A stretch of 64,000 nucleotides of DNA. It comes from Bacteroidales bacterium UBA5349 (GTDB taxonomy: Bacteria; Bacteroidota; Bacteroidia; Bacteroidales; Tenuifilaceae). Below the pieces are notes generated by a model. That model did no database searches. It saw only the letters and a list, made by a program, of their open reading frames with translations, and was not told the DNA's origin. The position numbers and the translations under genes are program-made. This document shows positions 25,241 to 34,272 of the stretch, piece by piece (the stretch's first letter is position 1; each line of letters opens with the position of its first letter). Where the stretch lies: NCBI GenBank assembly GCA_002410065.1, contig DHQB01000009.1, positions 212,070 to 276,069 of the forward strand. The letters are read 5' to 3'.

Positions 25241-27196
25241 TTATACACTAATTTTTGTTTCAAAGCTAAACCCATTGCCTAGTTCACTATACATGGAATA
25301 TGTAGCGCCTAATGTTTTTAGCCTGTTTGATATGTTAAGCAATCCTATACCCGTTTCACCGCTGTTCATTTTAGACTCAAGACTAAAACCAATACCGTCA
25401 TCCCTATACTTCATTTGAAACCAATTATCGTCTCTCTGCATACTAATCCATACCGATTTGGCATTTGCGTATTTTAATGTATTGTTTATCAACTCTTTAA
25501 TTATGCGATAACAAATCATTTCAATAAACAAGGGTAACCTGATATCCCCAATATTCTCATCGAAATGGAATTCCACTAAATTTTTGCTACGCTCAATAAA
25601 CGTGCTTGTTGTGTAAACCAAACCATAGTTGTTTAGTGCATGTGGGCTAATATTATTGGAGACCTCGCGTACACTTGCGATTGCATCCTTGAGTATCGAC
25701 TCAATGTTTTGAAAAATCCCATCCTTATTCTCGGTCTCGTCTCTTTTTAGTAGCGATAGATACATATTTATACTTGACAAAAGTGGGCCAACATCATCGT
25801 GGAGATTTCCTGCGAGTTTAAGTCTTTCTTTTTCCTCGGTATCAACTATAGCCTTTAATTTTTCTTGTTCAAATTGCTTATGCTCAGTAATATCGTGAAT
25901 AATAACTTGTTGTATCTTTTTTTCAGTGTCATCATAGCTATTAACGCTAACTGATGTGTAGAATAGTTTATCTTTAGCAGTAGATAAAAGTTCACACTCT
26001 GTTTTAGCACTTCCATTGGCAATAGCCTCATCTATAAGTTGGGTGAACTTTTCCTCCGAGTTAGTGCCATCAATCTGTTCAAAAGGGCAAAATTCAACAA
26101 TGTCTTTTCCTATCAACGAATCCTTATTCTCTCCTAAAAATTCTATTGCACAATCGTTGGCATCAATAATTATCCTTTTAGAAACTAGCAAAATAGCATC
26201 ATTGGCATTAACAAAAAGTGATCGGTATTTCTGCTCACTCTCCTTAAGTATTTGCTCCATTTCCTTGCGTGGGCCTATGTTAGAGTGTGTTCCCACTAGA
26301 CGTATTGCTTTCCCGTCCTTATCTCTTTCAACTACTTTTCCTTTAGTTTGAAGCCAATTTATGGCTCCTTTCGTGTTCTTAATCCTGTACTCAATATTAA
26401 TGTCAGGGGTTAAACCATTTAAGTGATCTTCAATATTTTGGTTCACTTTAGGGAGATCAACATCATAAATAATCTTTTTCCATTCCCTAACCCCTTTGGC
26501 AAGGTTTTTTGGAGCAAAGGGTAATACTTCGGCATACTGATGACTTATAAAATTGTTTTTATTCAATAAATTAATATCCCAAACTACTTCACTTACAGCA
26601 CTTAGCGCAAGTTTTTGACGTTCTTCACTAACAGACAACTCTCTGTTTACTCGTTCAAAGTTTTTATGAACTAATCCCAGTGTAACAAGTGCAATGGATG
26701 TTAAACTAGTATAAAAAACACCTCGTAAGAGCCAATGAGAGGTTGAATGGGAAAGGGAATTAAAATCCCAGGAAAAAACAACCCACTGGTAATGAATGCA
26801 TATTATTGCAATAATTATAGCTAATAATGAGAAGCCAAGAGATAAAAATCCATAACGTATTCCAAAAAGTGTGGTTGCAATAATTATGGTAAAAAACATC
26901 ATAAAAAGACCCAATCCCCAGAGACCCCATGTATAAAGTGAGATTAAACTCAAGAAAAATACATATAGCAACAAAAAGAAAGTCCTCCATTTATAGTTGG
27001 TACGAGAACGTGTTAAGTAGGCTAGAATAAGAATGACTGCAAATAGAATATCAACAATAAAAAGTATTCTAACCCCCATGGTGAAAATCCTATAACCTGA
27101 AGCAATTGCTGCTGGAATTGAAACTATCATGCCAATTAGCAGCATGGTATCCATTATTTTGTAGCGAGCCGATTCAAAACTGCTATTTAGTTCCAT
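25241..27196 (-). CDS. Membrane PAS sensor histidine kinase (HisKA_3 / NarX type)
   Basis: About 651 aa. I start at the ATG at 27196 because the upstream ATG (27226) lies before the -7 box found at 27222-27215. The N-terminal ~190 residues contain about six hydrophobic helices. Next come a PAS/PAC region (EVVWDINLLNKNNFISHQYAEVL, YRIKNTKGAINWLQTKG), a second PAS (YRSLFVNANDAILLV) and a HisKA_3 phosphoacceptor (KLAGNLHDDVGPLLSSI). The end is an ATPase with GIGLLNISNRLKTLGATYSM. It forms a two-component pair with the downstream LuxR-type regulator. The signal is unknown; the many membrane helices suggest a membrane-integrated cue. Confidence 0.9.
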   Translation of the reverse strand: MELNSSFESARYKIMDTMLLIGMIVSIPAAIASGYRIFTMGVRILFIVDILFAVILILAYLTRSRTNYKWRTFFLLLYVFFLSLISLYTWGLWGLGLFMMFFTIIIATTLFGIRYGFLSLGFSLLAIIIAIICIHYQWVVFSWDFNSLSHSTSHWLLRGVFYTSLTSIALVTLGLVHKNFERVNRELSVSEERQKLALSAVSEVVWDINLLNKNNFISHQYAEVLPFAPKNLAKGVREWKKIIYDVDLPKVNQNIEDHLNGLTPDINIEYRIKNTKGAINWLQTKGKVVERDKDGKAIRLVGTHSNIGPRKEMEQILKESEQKYRSLFVNANDAILLVSKRIIIDANDCAIEFLGENKDSLIGKDIVEFCPFEQIDGTNSEEKFTQLIDEAIANGSAKTECELLSTAKDKLFYTSVSVNSYDDTEKKIQQVIIHDITEHKQFEQEKLKAIVDTEEKERLKLAGNLHDDVGPLLSSINMYLSLLKRDETENKDGIFQNIESILKDAIASVREVSNNISPHALNNYGLVYTTSTFIERSKNLVEFHFDENIGDIRLPLFIEMICYRIIKELINNTLKYANAKSVWISMQRDDNWFQMKYRDDGIGFSLESKMNSGETGIGLLNISNRLKTLGATYSMYSELGNGFSFETKISV

Positions 27197-27214
27197 AACC
27201 CAATTTATAAGATG

Positions 27215-27222
27215 CAAATTTA
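27215..27222 (-). promoter_or_regulatory. -7 box before the histidine kinase gene
   Basis: On the minus strand TAAATTTG fits TAnnTTTG exactly. The transcript would begin near 27208, which makes the ATG at 27196 the first usable start. Confidence 0.45.
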
Positions 27223-27360
27223 GCAATTATAGGGTTATATATAATTTTAGTTGCCTGAGCAATCATTAATAACCGATATAGTTGACAAAGTATCATCAAA
27301 AACTATTTGAATGCTGCAAAATAGCATGCAGAAATACATAGAGGCTGTTACTTATTTTGC

Positions 27361-27368
27361 TATTTTTG
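27361..27368 (+). promoter_or_regulatory. -7 box before prfC
   Basis: TATTTTTG fits TAnnTTTG and lies 21 bp before the prfC ATG, implying a very short leader. It rules out the upstream TTG at 27357 as the start codon. Confidence 0.45.
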
Positions 27369-27389
27369 CGCCCTAAAAACATCATTTCA

Positions 27390-28970
27390 ATGGTATTACA
27401 CACAGAGGTAAAAAGGCGAAGAACATTTGCAATTATTAGCCACCCCGATGCAGGTAAAACAACCCTTACTGAAAAACTACTGTTATACGGTGGGGCAATC
27501 CACGTGGCTGGCGCGGTTAAGAGCAACAAGATAAAAAAAGGGGCTACTTCGGATTTTATGGAGATTGAGCGTCAAAGGGGGATATCGGTGGCTACCTCGG
27601 TAATGGGATTTGAGTACAAAGGCATTAAGATTAATATATTAGATACACCCGGTCACGAAGATTTTGCAGAGGACACCTACCGTACGTTAACTGCAGTAGA
27701 TAGTGTAATTATTGTTATTGATTGCGCAAAAGGCGTTGAGGGCCAAACCCGAAAGTTAATGGAGGTTTGCCGTATGCGCAACACTCCAGTAATTGTGTTT
27801 GTAAACAAACTCGACCGGGATGGTAAAGATCCATTCGACATACTTGATGAGGTTGAGGAGGAACTGGGTATAAGGGTAAAACCTTTGAGCTGGCCAATAA
27901 GCATGGGTTCCACTTTTCAGGGTGTTTACAATATGTTTGAGCAAAAACTTAACCTTTTTTCTCCTGACGATAAACAAACCGTTGAGTATGAGTCAATCGA
28001 AATATCAGATATAAATTCTGAAATGGTTGATAAAAATATAGGCGAATATGCCTCAGTGTTGCGCAACGACCTTGAGCTAGTGAACGGGGTTTACCCTGAA
28101 TTTGATATTGAAACATATAGGTTGGGGCAAGTAGCTCCCGTTTTCTTTGGTAGCGCTCTAAATAATTTTGGGGTTCAGGAACTATTGAATTGCTTTATTG
28201 AAATTGCACCTCATCCTACCAATACAGAAACGCAAACCCGTGAGGTTTCGCCTTTTGACGAGGAACTTACAGGGTTTGTATTCAAGATTCACGCCAACAT
28301 GGATCCGAACCACCGCGATAGGATTGCATTTCTGAAGATTTGCTCTGGTATTTTTGAAAGGAACAAACCATACCTTCACGTTAGGAGTGGTAAAAAAATT
28401 AAATTCTCGAGCCCAACTGCATTTATGGCCGATAAAAAGTCGATTGTTGATATGGCTTTCCCTGGTGATATTGTGGGTTTACATGATACGGGCAACTTTA
28501 TAATAGGTGATACAATTACTCAAGGTGAGAATCTTAAGTTTAAGGGCATCCCAAATTTTTCTCCCGAGCTATTTAGGTATATTGAAAATGCCGATCCTAT
28601 GAAATTTAAGCAGTTGGCTAAAGGAATCGATCAGCTAATGGACGAAGGTGTGGCGCAACTTTTTACTTCGAAAATTAATGGCCGAAAAATTATTGGAACA
28701 GTTGGTGCTTTACAGTTCGATGTTATTCAGTATAGACTTGAGCATGAGTATGGAGCGCTTTGTAAGTACGAAACTATAAACCTTTATAAAGCCTGTTGGA
28801 TTCAGAGCAATAACGAAGCACAGCTAAAAGATTTTAGGCTCAGGAAATATGCTAATTTAGCCATAGATAAGAAGGGTAGAGAGGTTTTTATGGCCGATTC
28901 GCCATACGCACTACAAATGGCCCAAGAAAAGTTTACGGATATTGAATTCCATTTTAAATCAGAGAATTAA
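27390..28970 (+). CDS. prfC: Peptide chain release factor 3
   Basis: 526 aa from the ATG at 27390, the usual RF3 length. GTPase motifs: FAIISHPDAGKTTLTEKL (P-loop), the switch region with RQRGISVATSVMGFEY, DTPGHEDF and VFVNKLDRDG (NKxD). Domains 2 and 3 follow (GFVFKIHANMDPNHRDRIAFLKICSG; GALQFDVIQYRLEHEYG). RF3 recycles RF1 and RF2 from the ribosome after termination. Single gene with its own promoter. Confidence 0.95.
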   Translation: MVLHTEVKRRRTFAIISHPDAGKTTLTEKLLLYGGAIHVAGAVKSNKIKKGATSDFMEIERQRGISVATSVMGFEYKGIKINILDTPGHEDFAEDTYRTLTAVDSVIIVIDCAKGVEGQTRKLMEVCRMRNTPVIVFVNKLDRDGKDPFDILDEVEEELGIRVKPLSWPISMGSTFQGVYNMFEQKLNLFSPDDKQTVEYESIEISDINSEMVDKNIGEYASVLRNDLELVNGVYPEFDIETYRLGQVAPVFFGSALNNFGVQELLNCFIEIAPHPTNTETQTREVSPFDEELTGFVFKIHANMDPNHRDRIAFLKICSGIFERNKPYLHVRSGKKIKFSSPTAFMADKKSIVDMAFPGDIVGLHDTGNFIIGDTITQGENLKFKGIPNFSPELFRYIENADPMKFKQLAKGIDQLMDEGVAQLFTSKINGRKIIGTVGALQFDVIQYRLEHEYGALCKYETINLYKACWIQSNNEAQLKDFRLRKYANLAIDKKGREVFMADSPYALQMAQEKFTDIEFHFKSEN

Positions 28971-29048
28971 ATAAGTTTACTTTAAGCTTTAAGAGTTTGA
29001 TGAATAGAAACTTCTGATTAATAGGTGTTCTAAGTTTGCAAGTAAATT

Positions 29049-29081
29049 TTTGCTACAACCCTTTTAGCTAATTTATTTTTG
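29049..29081 (+). promoter_or_regulatory. Promoter of the first TPR-SpoIIE gene
   Basis: -33 TTTG at 29049-29052, a 21-bp spacer, then TATTTTTG at 29074-29081. Both elements and the spacing fit the Bacteroidota sigma factor consensus. Confidence 0.6.
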
Positions 29082-29114
29082 TTAACTTTATAACTATTAA
29101 AACACCCACAAAAA

Positions 29115-31625
29115 TTGCGTAAAGTACTAGTAATAGCCTTTTTACTCCTTACTAGTTTCTCTTTGTCTCTTCAGTCGCAAGAGGAACAAAAGTTGTTATT
29201 TACCCAACTTAATGCTGCCAAACACGATACAACAAGGGCAATCCTGCACATAAAAATTGCATCGTATTATGCTCAGGATAAACCCGATTCGTCATTTTAT
29301 TGGCTCAATAAAACAAGGATACTAAAGCCATGTAATTGTTCTGCAGACTCTACTCTTACTTACTACAAAGGGTTGGCTCATAGCGAGCGGGCAAAGGTTT
29401 ACATCATACAGGATTGCCATTTGCAGTGCGCATTGCAGGAGATTGATACAGCAGTAAATATTTTAACCAGTTTGCTAGAAGGTTTACCAAAACCTTGGTT
29501 AAGACAAAAAGCGCTGAAAACATTAGCCACTTCATATAGCCTTGATGGGAAGGTTAATCTTTTAAAAGGAAACCTCAAAAATTCGGTTGATTCGTATAGG
29601 CTTGCCCTAAATGCATTAGATAGTCTAGGGCACAAAGAGGGTATGGCCAAAATGAACAATAATCTTGGCGTACTCAACAGGAGATTATCGAACCATGCTC
29701 AGGCGATTGAGCATTTTCATGCAGCCCTTAACTTTTTTCAAAATAATAATGATACTGTAGCTGCAGCGGGTGTTTTAACCAATATGGGCGCTGTTAGCAA
29801 CGACATAGGTGCATATGAGAAATCGTTAGAGAACTATTTTGCTGCATTAAAAATACTTGAGGAGTTTAAAGAGGAAAATTCTTTAGCTGTAACCCTCGTT
29901 AATATTGGCGGGGTACTTGTCGATTCAAAAAATATTGAACAAAGCATTCCCTACTACAATAGAGCTCTCAAGTTATTTGAGAAGCTGAATGACGAAAGGA
30001 ATAAGGCGACAACTTTGCTCAGCCTTGGGGTTGCATATAAAGAGGGTGGCTTGCTGGATAGTGCTTTTCATTATTTTACTAAATCGGAATTATTATTTAA
30101 GCAGCTTAACAATCAAATGGGTAGTGCCGATGCACTGAACGAAATAGGCCAAGTGTTGCTAGCCACAAAAAATTATGCTGCTGCAAGAAGGCATTTTAAT
30201 AAAGCCCTAAGCATTGCCAGCGATATTGAGTTGCACTCAGTGGTTGCAAATGTTTATTATCAATTGGCAAAGTTGGAGTTTGAACTTAGTAAGTTAGAAA
30301 AGGCTCGTCTTTACGCATCTATGTCCATCGATAGCTCAAAGAAATACGACATGTTATTGCTTCAGAAGGATGGACACGGATTGCTTTCGTCAATTTATGA
30401 GAAAATGGGAGAGATGTCCCTTTCGCTTTATCACCATAAGCAGTTTTTTGCTCTAAACGATAGTTTATATGGTTGGCATCGTGCCCATAAATTTGCCGAA
30501 ATGGAGGCTGTTTATCGGTTGGAGGAAAATGAGTTAACCATAGAAAGATTACAACAAGAGAATAAACTAAAGGATGTTTCGCTGCATAATGCAGAGCTAA
30601 AAATTCTTTGGCAAAAAGCACAAACATATATTATACTTGGAGTTTTACTCTTTTTAACTGTTATTATGTACCTGCTTTATAGGCAGTTCAAACTAAATCG
30701 CAAAACAACCAGCCAACTTAGGCTCCATAATTCGGAAATTCTTCAGAAAAATGAAGAAATAACGGTTCAGAAAGAAGAAATTGAAGCACAAAGGAATGTG
30801 CTTGAGCTACAACAAGAGACGCTGCGCGATAAAAGTGAACAGCTTGAGCGCTTTAATTGGCTTATTACAGAAAGCATAGATTATGCTTCAAGCATACAGC
30901 TGGCACTGTTACCCTCTAAAGAAGTTTTTGAGTCATATTTCTCAGAGCATTTCATTATGTACTTCCCTAAGGATGTGGTTAGCGGCGACTTTTACTGGGC
31001 CTATCCTAAGGGCAACACAATAACCATTGCTCTTGGTGACTGCACTGGGCATGGCGTACCTGGCGGGTTTATGAGCATGCTAGGAATATCCGCTCTTACT
31101 GAGTTTATGGGTCGACAAATAGAGCAACCCTCTGAACTTCTTAACAATCTCAGATTACTGGTAATTGAGTCGCTCAAACAGGAAGGTATTATTGGGGAGC
31201 ATCAGGAAGGAATGGACATTTCGATAATTCAGTATACTAAAGGAGATGGGTTTGTTGAGTTTGCAGGAGCTAATCAACCTTTGTGGATTCTAAAGAAGAA
31301 TAGTAAGGGAGTTTATGAATTTAACGAGCAAAAAGGGGATAGGATGCCCGTATCATATCATCAAAGAATGAGGCCATTTAGCTCCTTTAGAATCGATGTT
31401 GATAAAGGCGATCAGCTATTCATATTCTCTGATGGTTATAGGCATCAACTTGGTGGTTTAAATTTTAGTGAGAAATTTGGGAAGGCTCGTTTTATTAGCC
31501 TGATCACCGAAAATGCCAACAAATCTATGGATGAGCAGAAGAACATTATAGAAGATACATTCTTTCGTTGGGTCGAGGGCAATGATCAATTGGATGATAT
31601 TACCATAATTGGACTAAAAATTTAA
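29115..31625 (+). CDS. TPR protein with C-terminal SpoIIE/PP2C phosphatase domain (first)
   Basis: 836 aa, TTG start followed by a signal-like sequence (RKVLVIAFLLLTSFSLSLQSQ). Residues ~25-440 are TPR repeats of the NNLGVLNRRLSNHAQAIEHFHAALNFF type, predicted outside the cytoplasm. One transmembrane helix follows (TYIILGVLLFLTVIMYLLY, ~510-530), then a coiled coil rich in EEITVQKEEIEAQRN, then a SpoIIE-type phosphatase (~590-836) with DVVSGDFYWA, LGDCTGHGVPGGFMSMLG, IFSDGY and DDITIIGLKI, the metal-binding Asp set. Such proteins usually dephosphorylate anti-sigma-factor antagonists. No anti-sigma gene is adjacent. It converges with a close architectural paralogue, 4 bp apart. Confidence 0.88.
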   Translation: MRKVLVIAFLLLTSFSLSLQSQEEQKLLFTQLNAAKHDTTRAILHIKIASYYAQDKPDSSFYWLNKTRILKPCNCSADSTLTYYKGLAHSERAKVYIIQDCHLQCALQEIDTAVNILTSLLEGLPKPWLRQKALKTLATSYSLDGKVNLLKGNLKNSVDSYRLALNALDSLGHKEGMAKMNNNLGVLNRRLSNHAQAIEHFHAALNFFQNNNDTVAAAGVLTNMGAVSNDIGAYEKSLENYFAALKILEEFKEENSLAVTLVNIGGVLVDSKNIEQSIPYYNRALKLFEKLNDERNKATTLLSLGVAYKEGGLLDSAFHYFTKSELLFKQLNNQMGSADALNEIGQVLLATKNYAAARRHFNKALSIASDIELHSVVANVYYQLAKLEFELSKLEKARLYASMSIDSSKKYDMLLLQKDGHGLLSSIYEKMGEMSLSLYHHKQFFALNDSLYGWHRAHKFAEMEAVYRLEENELTIERLQQENKLKDVSLHNAELKILWQKAQTYIILGVLLFLTVIMYLLYRQFKLNRKTTSQLRLHNSEILQKNEEITVQKEEIEAQRNVLELQQETLRDKSEQLERFNWLITESIDYASSIQLALLPSKEVFESYFSEHFIMYFPKDVVSGDFYWAYPKGNTITIALGDCTGHGVPGGFMSMLGISALTEFMGRQIEQPSELLNNLRLLVIESLKQEGIIGEHQEGMDISIIQYTKGDGFVEFAGANQPLWILKKNSKGVYEFNEQKGDRMPVSYHQRMRPFSSFRIDVDKGDQLFIFSDGYRHQLGGLNFSEKFGKARFISLITENANKSMDEQKNIIEDTFFRWVEGNDQLDDITIIGLKI

Positions 31626-31629
31626 CCCT

Positions 31630-34266
31630 TTAAACCTGAACGCCTACAACCATTACATCGTCAATTTGCTCGCTATACCCTTGCCATTTAGCAAATGATT
31701 CGTCCATAAACTCCTTTTGTTTATCCATTGACATTCTCCGGCTCTCAATCAATAACTTCCTGAAGTTATGATACATTAATTTACGATTATTGTCGCCTCC
31801 AAACTGGTCAGCATACCCATCAGAGAATAAAAAGAATCTATCATTTGGAAGATACTTTATGATTTTAAGTGTAAACCCTTGGGCTAAACTTTCTCTCTCT
31901 CGGAAACCGATTGGAATTTTATCTCCTTTAACAACTATAATCTCTTCATCACGCAGAATGTAAACAGGGTTGTATGCCCCCGAAAACTCAATCTCATTGG
32001 TTTTATCGTTAAATATGCATACAGCAATATCCATTCCATCGCGCTGTGGATTGGCCCTATTCTCGTGTACCAAAGCATTAACTAATCTCGCCTGAAGTTC
32101 ATCTAGTAGCTCGTTAGCTCGAATTGCAGGGAACTGATTCCCAATTTCAGTGAGTAGGGTAGAACCAAGCATACTTAGGAAAGCACCCGGTACACCATGC
32201 CCTGTACAATCGGCTACTGCCAGAATGGTTCTCTCATTCGTTTTGCGGAACCACCAAAAATCACCGCTTACTATGTCTCTTGGTTTATATAGCACAAACG
32301 ATTGGGTAAAGTGCCGCAAAAGCAACTCTTCGTCTGGTAAAACTGCACTTTGAATTAGGCTGGCGTATTGTATGCTATCGGTAATTTTCTTGTTTTTATC
32401 CTCAATAAGCTCCTTTTGCGTAGTAATCTCTTCATTTTGGGCTCTGATTTCTTCGGCCAGTTCGCTCAGCTGATGGTTCTTTTCCAGAATATCCTTGTTG
32501 GCATTCTCTAGATTAACGTTCTTTTGCTCAATAACTACCTTTTGCAGAGCAAGCAAACTGTTCTTTTTTCTAGTGGTTAAAAGGCCAATAACCACTATTG
32601 TTAAAACTAGAAAACTGAGAACAAGCATCCAAATGGCTCGCTTCCGAATTTCAGTTTCCTTTTCAATTTCTAGTTGCTGTCGCTCTTTTTCTAGTTGGAG
32701 CAATTTAATCTCTTTCTGTCTTTGCTCTTCCTCTGCTTCGTTTTGCTTTATTTGATACTCTTTTATGGCATTTGACTGTTCTAAATTTTTGATTGTAGAT
32801 TGTTGAAGGGTTGCTTGATGCTCTCGTTCAGTCAATTCAAGGGTTTGGTATGCTTTCTCCTTTTCAAGCTGTTGCAACTCTCCTTCACGCCTAAGAAGGA
32901 CTATCTCCTGCTTGCGTTTTTCCGACTCTAACCGAAGTTGTTTTAGCATTAACTCCTGCATTTCCTTGTCGGCGATATATAGTTTTTGCTCTTTTTCCGT
33001 CTTCTCTAAACGAGCCAGCAGATCATCTGAACTCTTATCAGTAATACGCTGTTCAAGGGCTACAGAGTCTCTTAACTGTGAGTACTTTTCAAAATATTCT
33101 AGTGCAGCAATAGGGTCATTGCCCGCTTTTAATAGAATACTGTAGGTTTTGTAGCACTCGGCTAAAAGTGTTGGATTGCTTGATAATTTCGCCCAAATTA
33201 AAGACTCCTTACTTCGCTTTGAAGCATTGTAAAGGTCGCCCTTTTTATAATAAACCCAGGCAAGTGTATTCAGCACCTCAGCATACTGTTCAGAAGATTC
33301 ATCAGGAATTAGGAAAGCCAGTGCATTTCTAAGGTTATCTACTGCTTTGGTATAGTTGTTTAGATTCTGATTGCAAACCCCGAGATTACTGTAAATATTG
33401 GCCATTAAACTATTTGATACGGCTTGCATTTTTGATGCTTCAATGGCCTTGGTGAAGAACGTCTGGGCTTCAATAAGATCATTATTCATAAAGTGCAGGT
33501 AACCAATATTGTTAAGCATTAGCATTTGACCTAATGAATCGCCTTCATTCTGCATTATTTCATGCAGTTTCTTCGAATACGTAAGGGCATTCCCAAATTC
33601 TTTGATTTCTTTACTGATAGTTAAAAGCTGATACAAAACTCTAACTATCTGTGTGTTATCAACATTTAGTTCATCTGATCTCTCAAGAAGCGTTTTGAAA
33701 GCCCACTGCGATTGGTTGTAGTTGGATGAATTATATGAGGATAGTCCAATATTTTCAAGTAAATATGTTTGAGACGAGATATTGTTGAGTTGCTCATTTC
33801 CTTCGTATGCCAAACGATAGTATTCTGATGCTTTGGTGAATACTCCTTTTGAAAAGTAGGTATCTGCCAATTCGGTTTGGATGCTTGGAATCACAGCATT
33901 TAAACTGTTCTTTTCGGCGAGGGCAATGGCTTTTAAACTGCTAGTAATTATATTATCTAAGTCGTTTTGCTGAGAGTAAAGCTTAGCCTGCAGTCTATAG
34001 CATTCAATCAGGGTCTCAGAACAAGAATCTTTTGTTGCTGTATTTATTAATTCAGCTAGAGCAGTATGCATCTCATCAAGTCTTGTATTATCCATTTGCC
34101 TATTTTCAAGACTTTTGAGTTGAGCCTTTACCTCACTGCAGCTAGCAACTGGATTAGATTCGTTTTGAGACAATGAATAGAAGGATAGAAATAACAGGTG
34201 ACACAAAAGTAAAATTGCAGGAATTTTACATTTATAAAATATTGATATGTTGATATTTATGTACAT
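31630..34266 (-). CDS. TPR protein with C-terminal SpoIIE/PP2C phosphatase domain (second)
   Basis: 878 aa. The N-terminal hydrophobic segment (ILLLCHLLFLSFYSLSQ) acts as signal or anchor. TPR repeats cover ~50-400 (LNNIGYLHFMNNDLIEAQTFFTKAIE), followed by a ~150-residue charged coiled coil (LQLEKERQQLEIEKETEIRKR), a transmembrane helix (AIWMLVLSFLVLTIVVIGLL), a second coiled coil, and the SpoIIE domain (DIVSGDFWWF, VADCTGHGVPGAFLSMLGSTL, FFLFSDGYADQFGG, QIDDVMVVGVQV). Same layout as the convergent gene, but diverged. It lies 6 bp downstream of a TonB-dependent receptor gene on the same strand, so the two are probably co-transcribed. Confidence 0.88.
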   Translation of the reverse strand: MYININISIFYKCKIPAILLLCHLLFLSFYSLSQNESNPVASCSEVKAQLKSLENRQMDNTRLDEMHTALAELINTATKDSCSETLIECYRLQAKLYSQQNDLDNIITSSLKAIALAEKNSLNAVIPSIQTELADTYFSKGVFTKASEYYRLAYEGNEQLNNISSQTYLLENIGLSSYNSSNYNQSQWAFKTLLERSDELNVDNTQIVRVLYQLLTISKEIKEFGNALTYSKKLHEIMQNEGDSLGQMLMLNNIGYLHFMNNDLIEAQTFFTKAIEASKMQAVSNSLMANIYSNLGVCNQNLNNYTKAVDNLRNALAFLIPDESSEQYAEVLNTLAWVYYKKGDLYNASKRSKESLIWAKLSSNPTLLAECYKTYSILLKAGNDPIAALEYFEKYSQLRDSVALEQRITDKSSDDLLARLEKTEKEQKLYIADKEMQELMLKQLRLESEKRKQEIVLLRREGELQQLEKEKAYQTLELTEREHQATLQQSTIKNLEQSNAIKEYQIKQNEAEEEQRQKEIKLLQLEKERQQLEIEKETEIRKRAIWMLVLSFLVLTIVVIGLLTTRKKNSLLALQKVVIEQKNVNLENANKDILEKNHQLSELAEEIRAQNEEITTQKELIEDKNKKITDSIQYASLIQSAVLPDEELLLRHFTQSFVLYKPRDIVSGDFWWFRKTNERTILAVADCTGHGVPGAFLSMLGSTLLTEIGNQFPAIRANELLDELQARLVNALVHENRANPQRDGMDIAVCIFNDKTNEIEFSGAYNPVYILRDEEIIVVKGDKIPIGFRERESLAQGFTLKIIKYLPNDRFFLFSDGYADQFGGDNNRKLMYHNFRKLLIESRRMSMDKQKEFMDESFAKWQGYSEQIDDVMVVGVQV

Positions 34267-34272
34267 CTACCT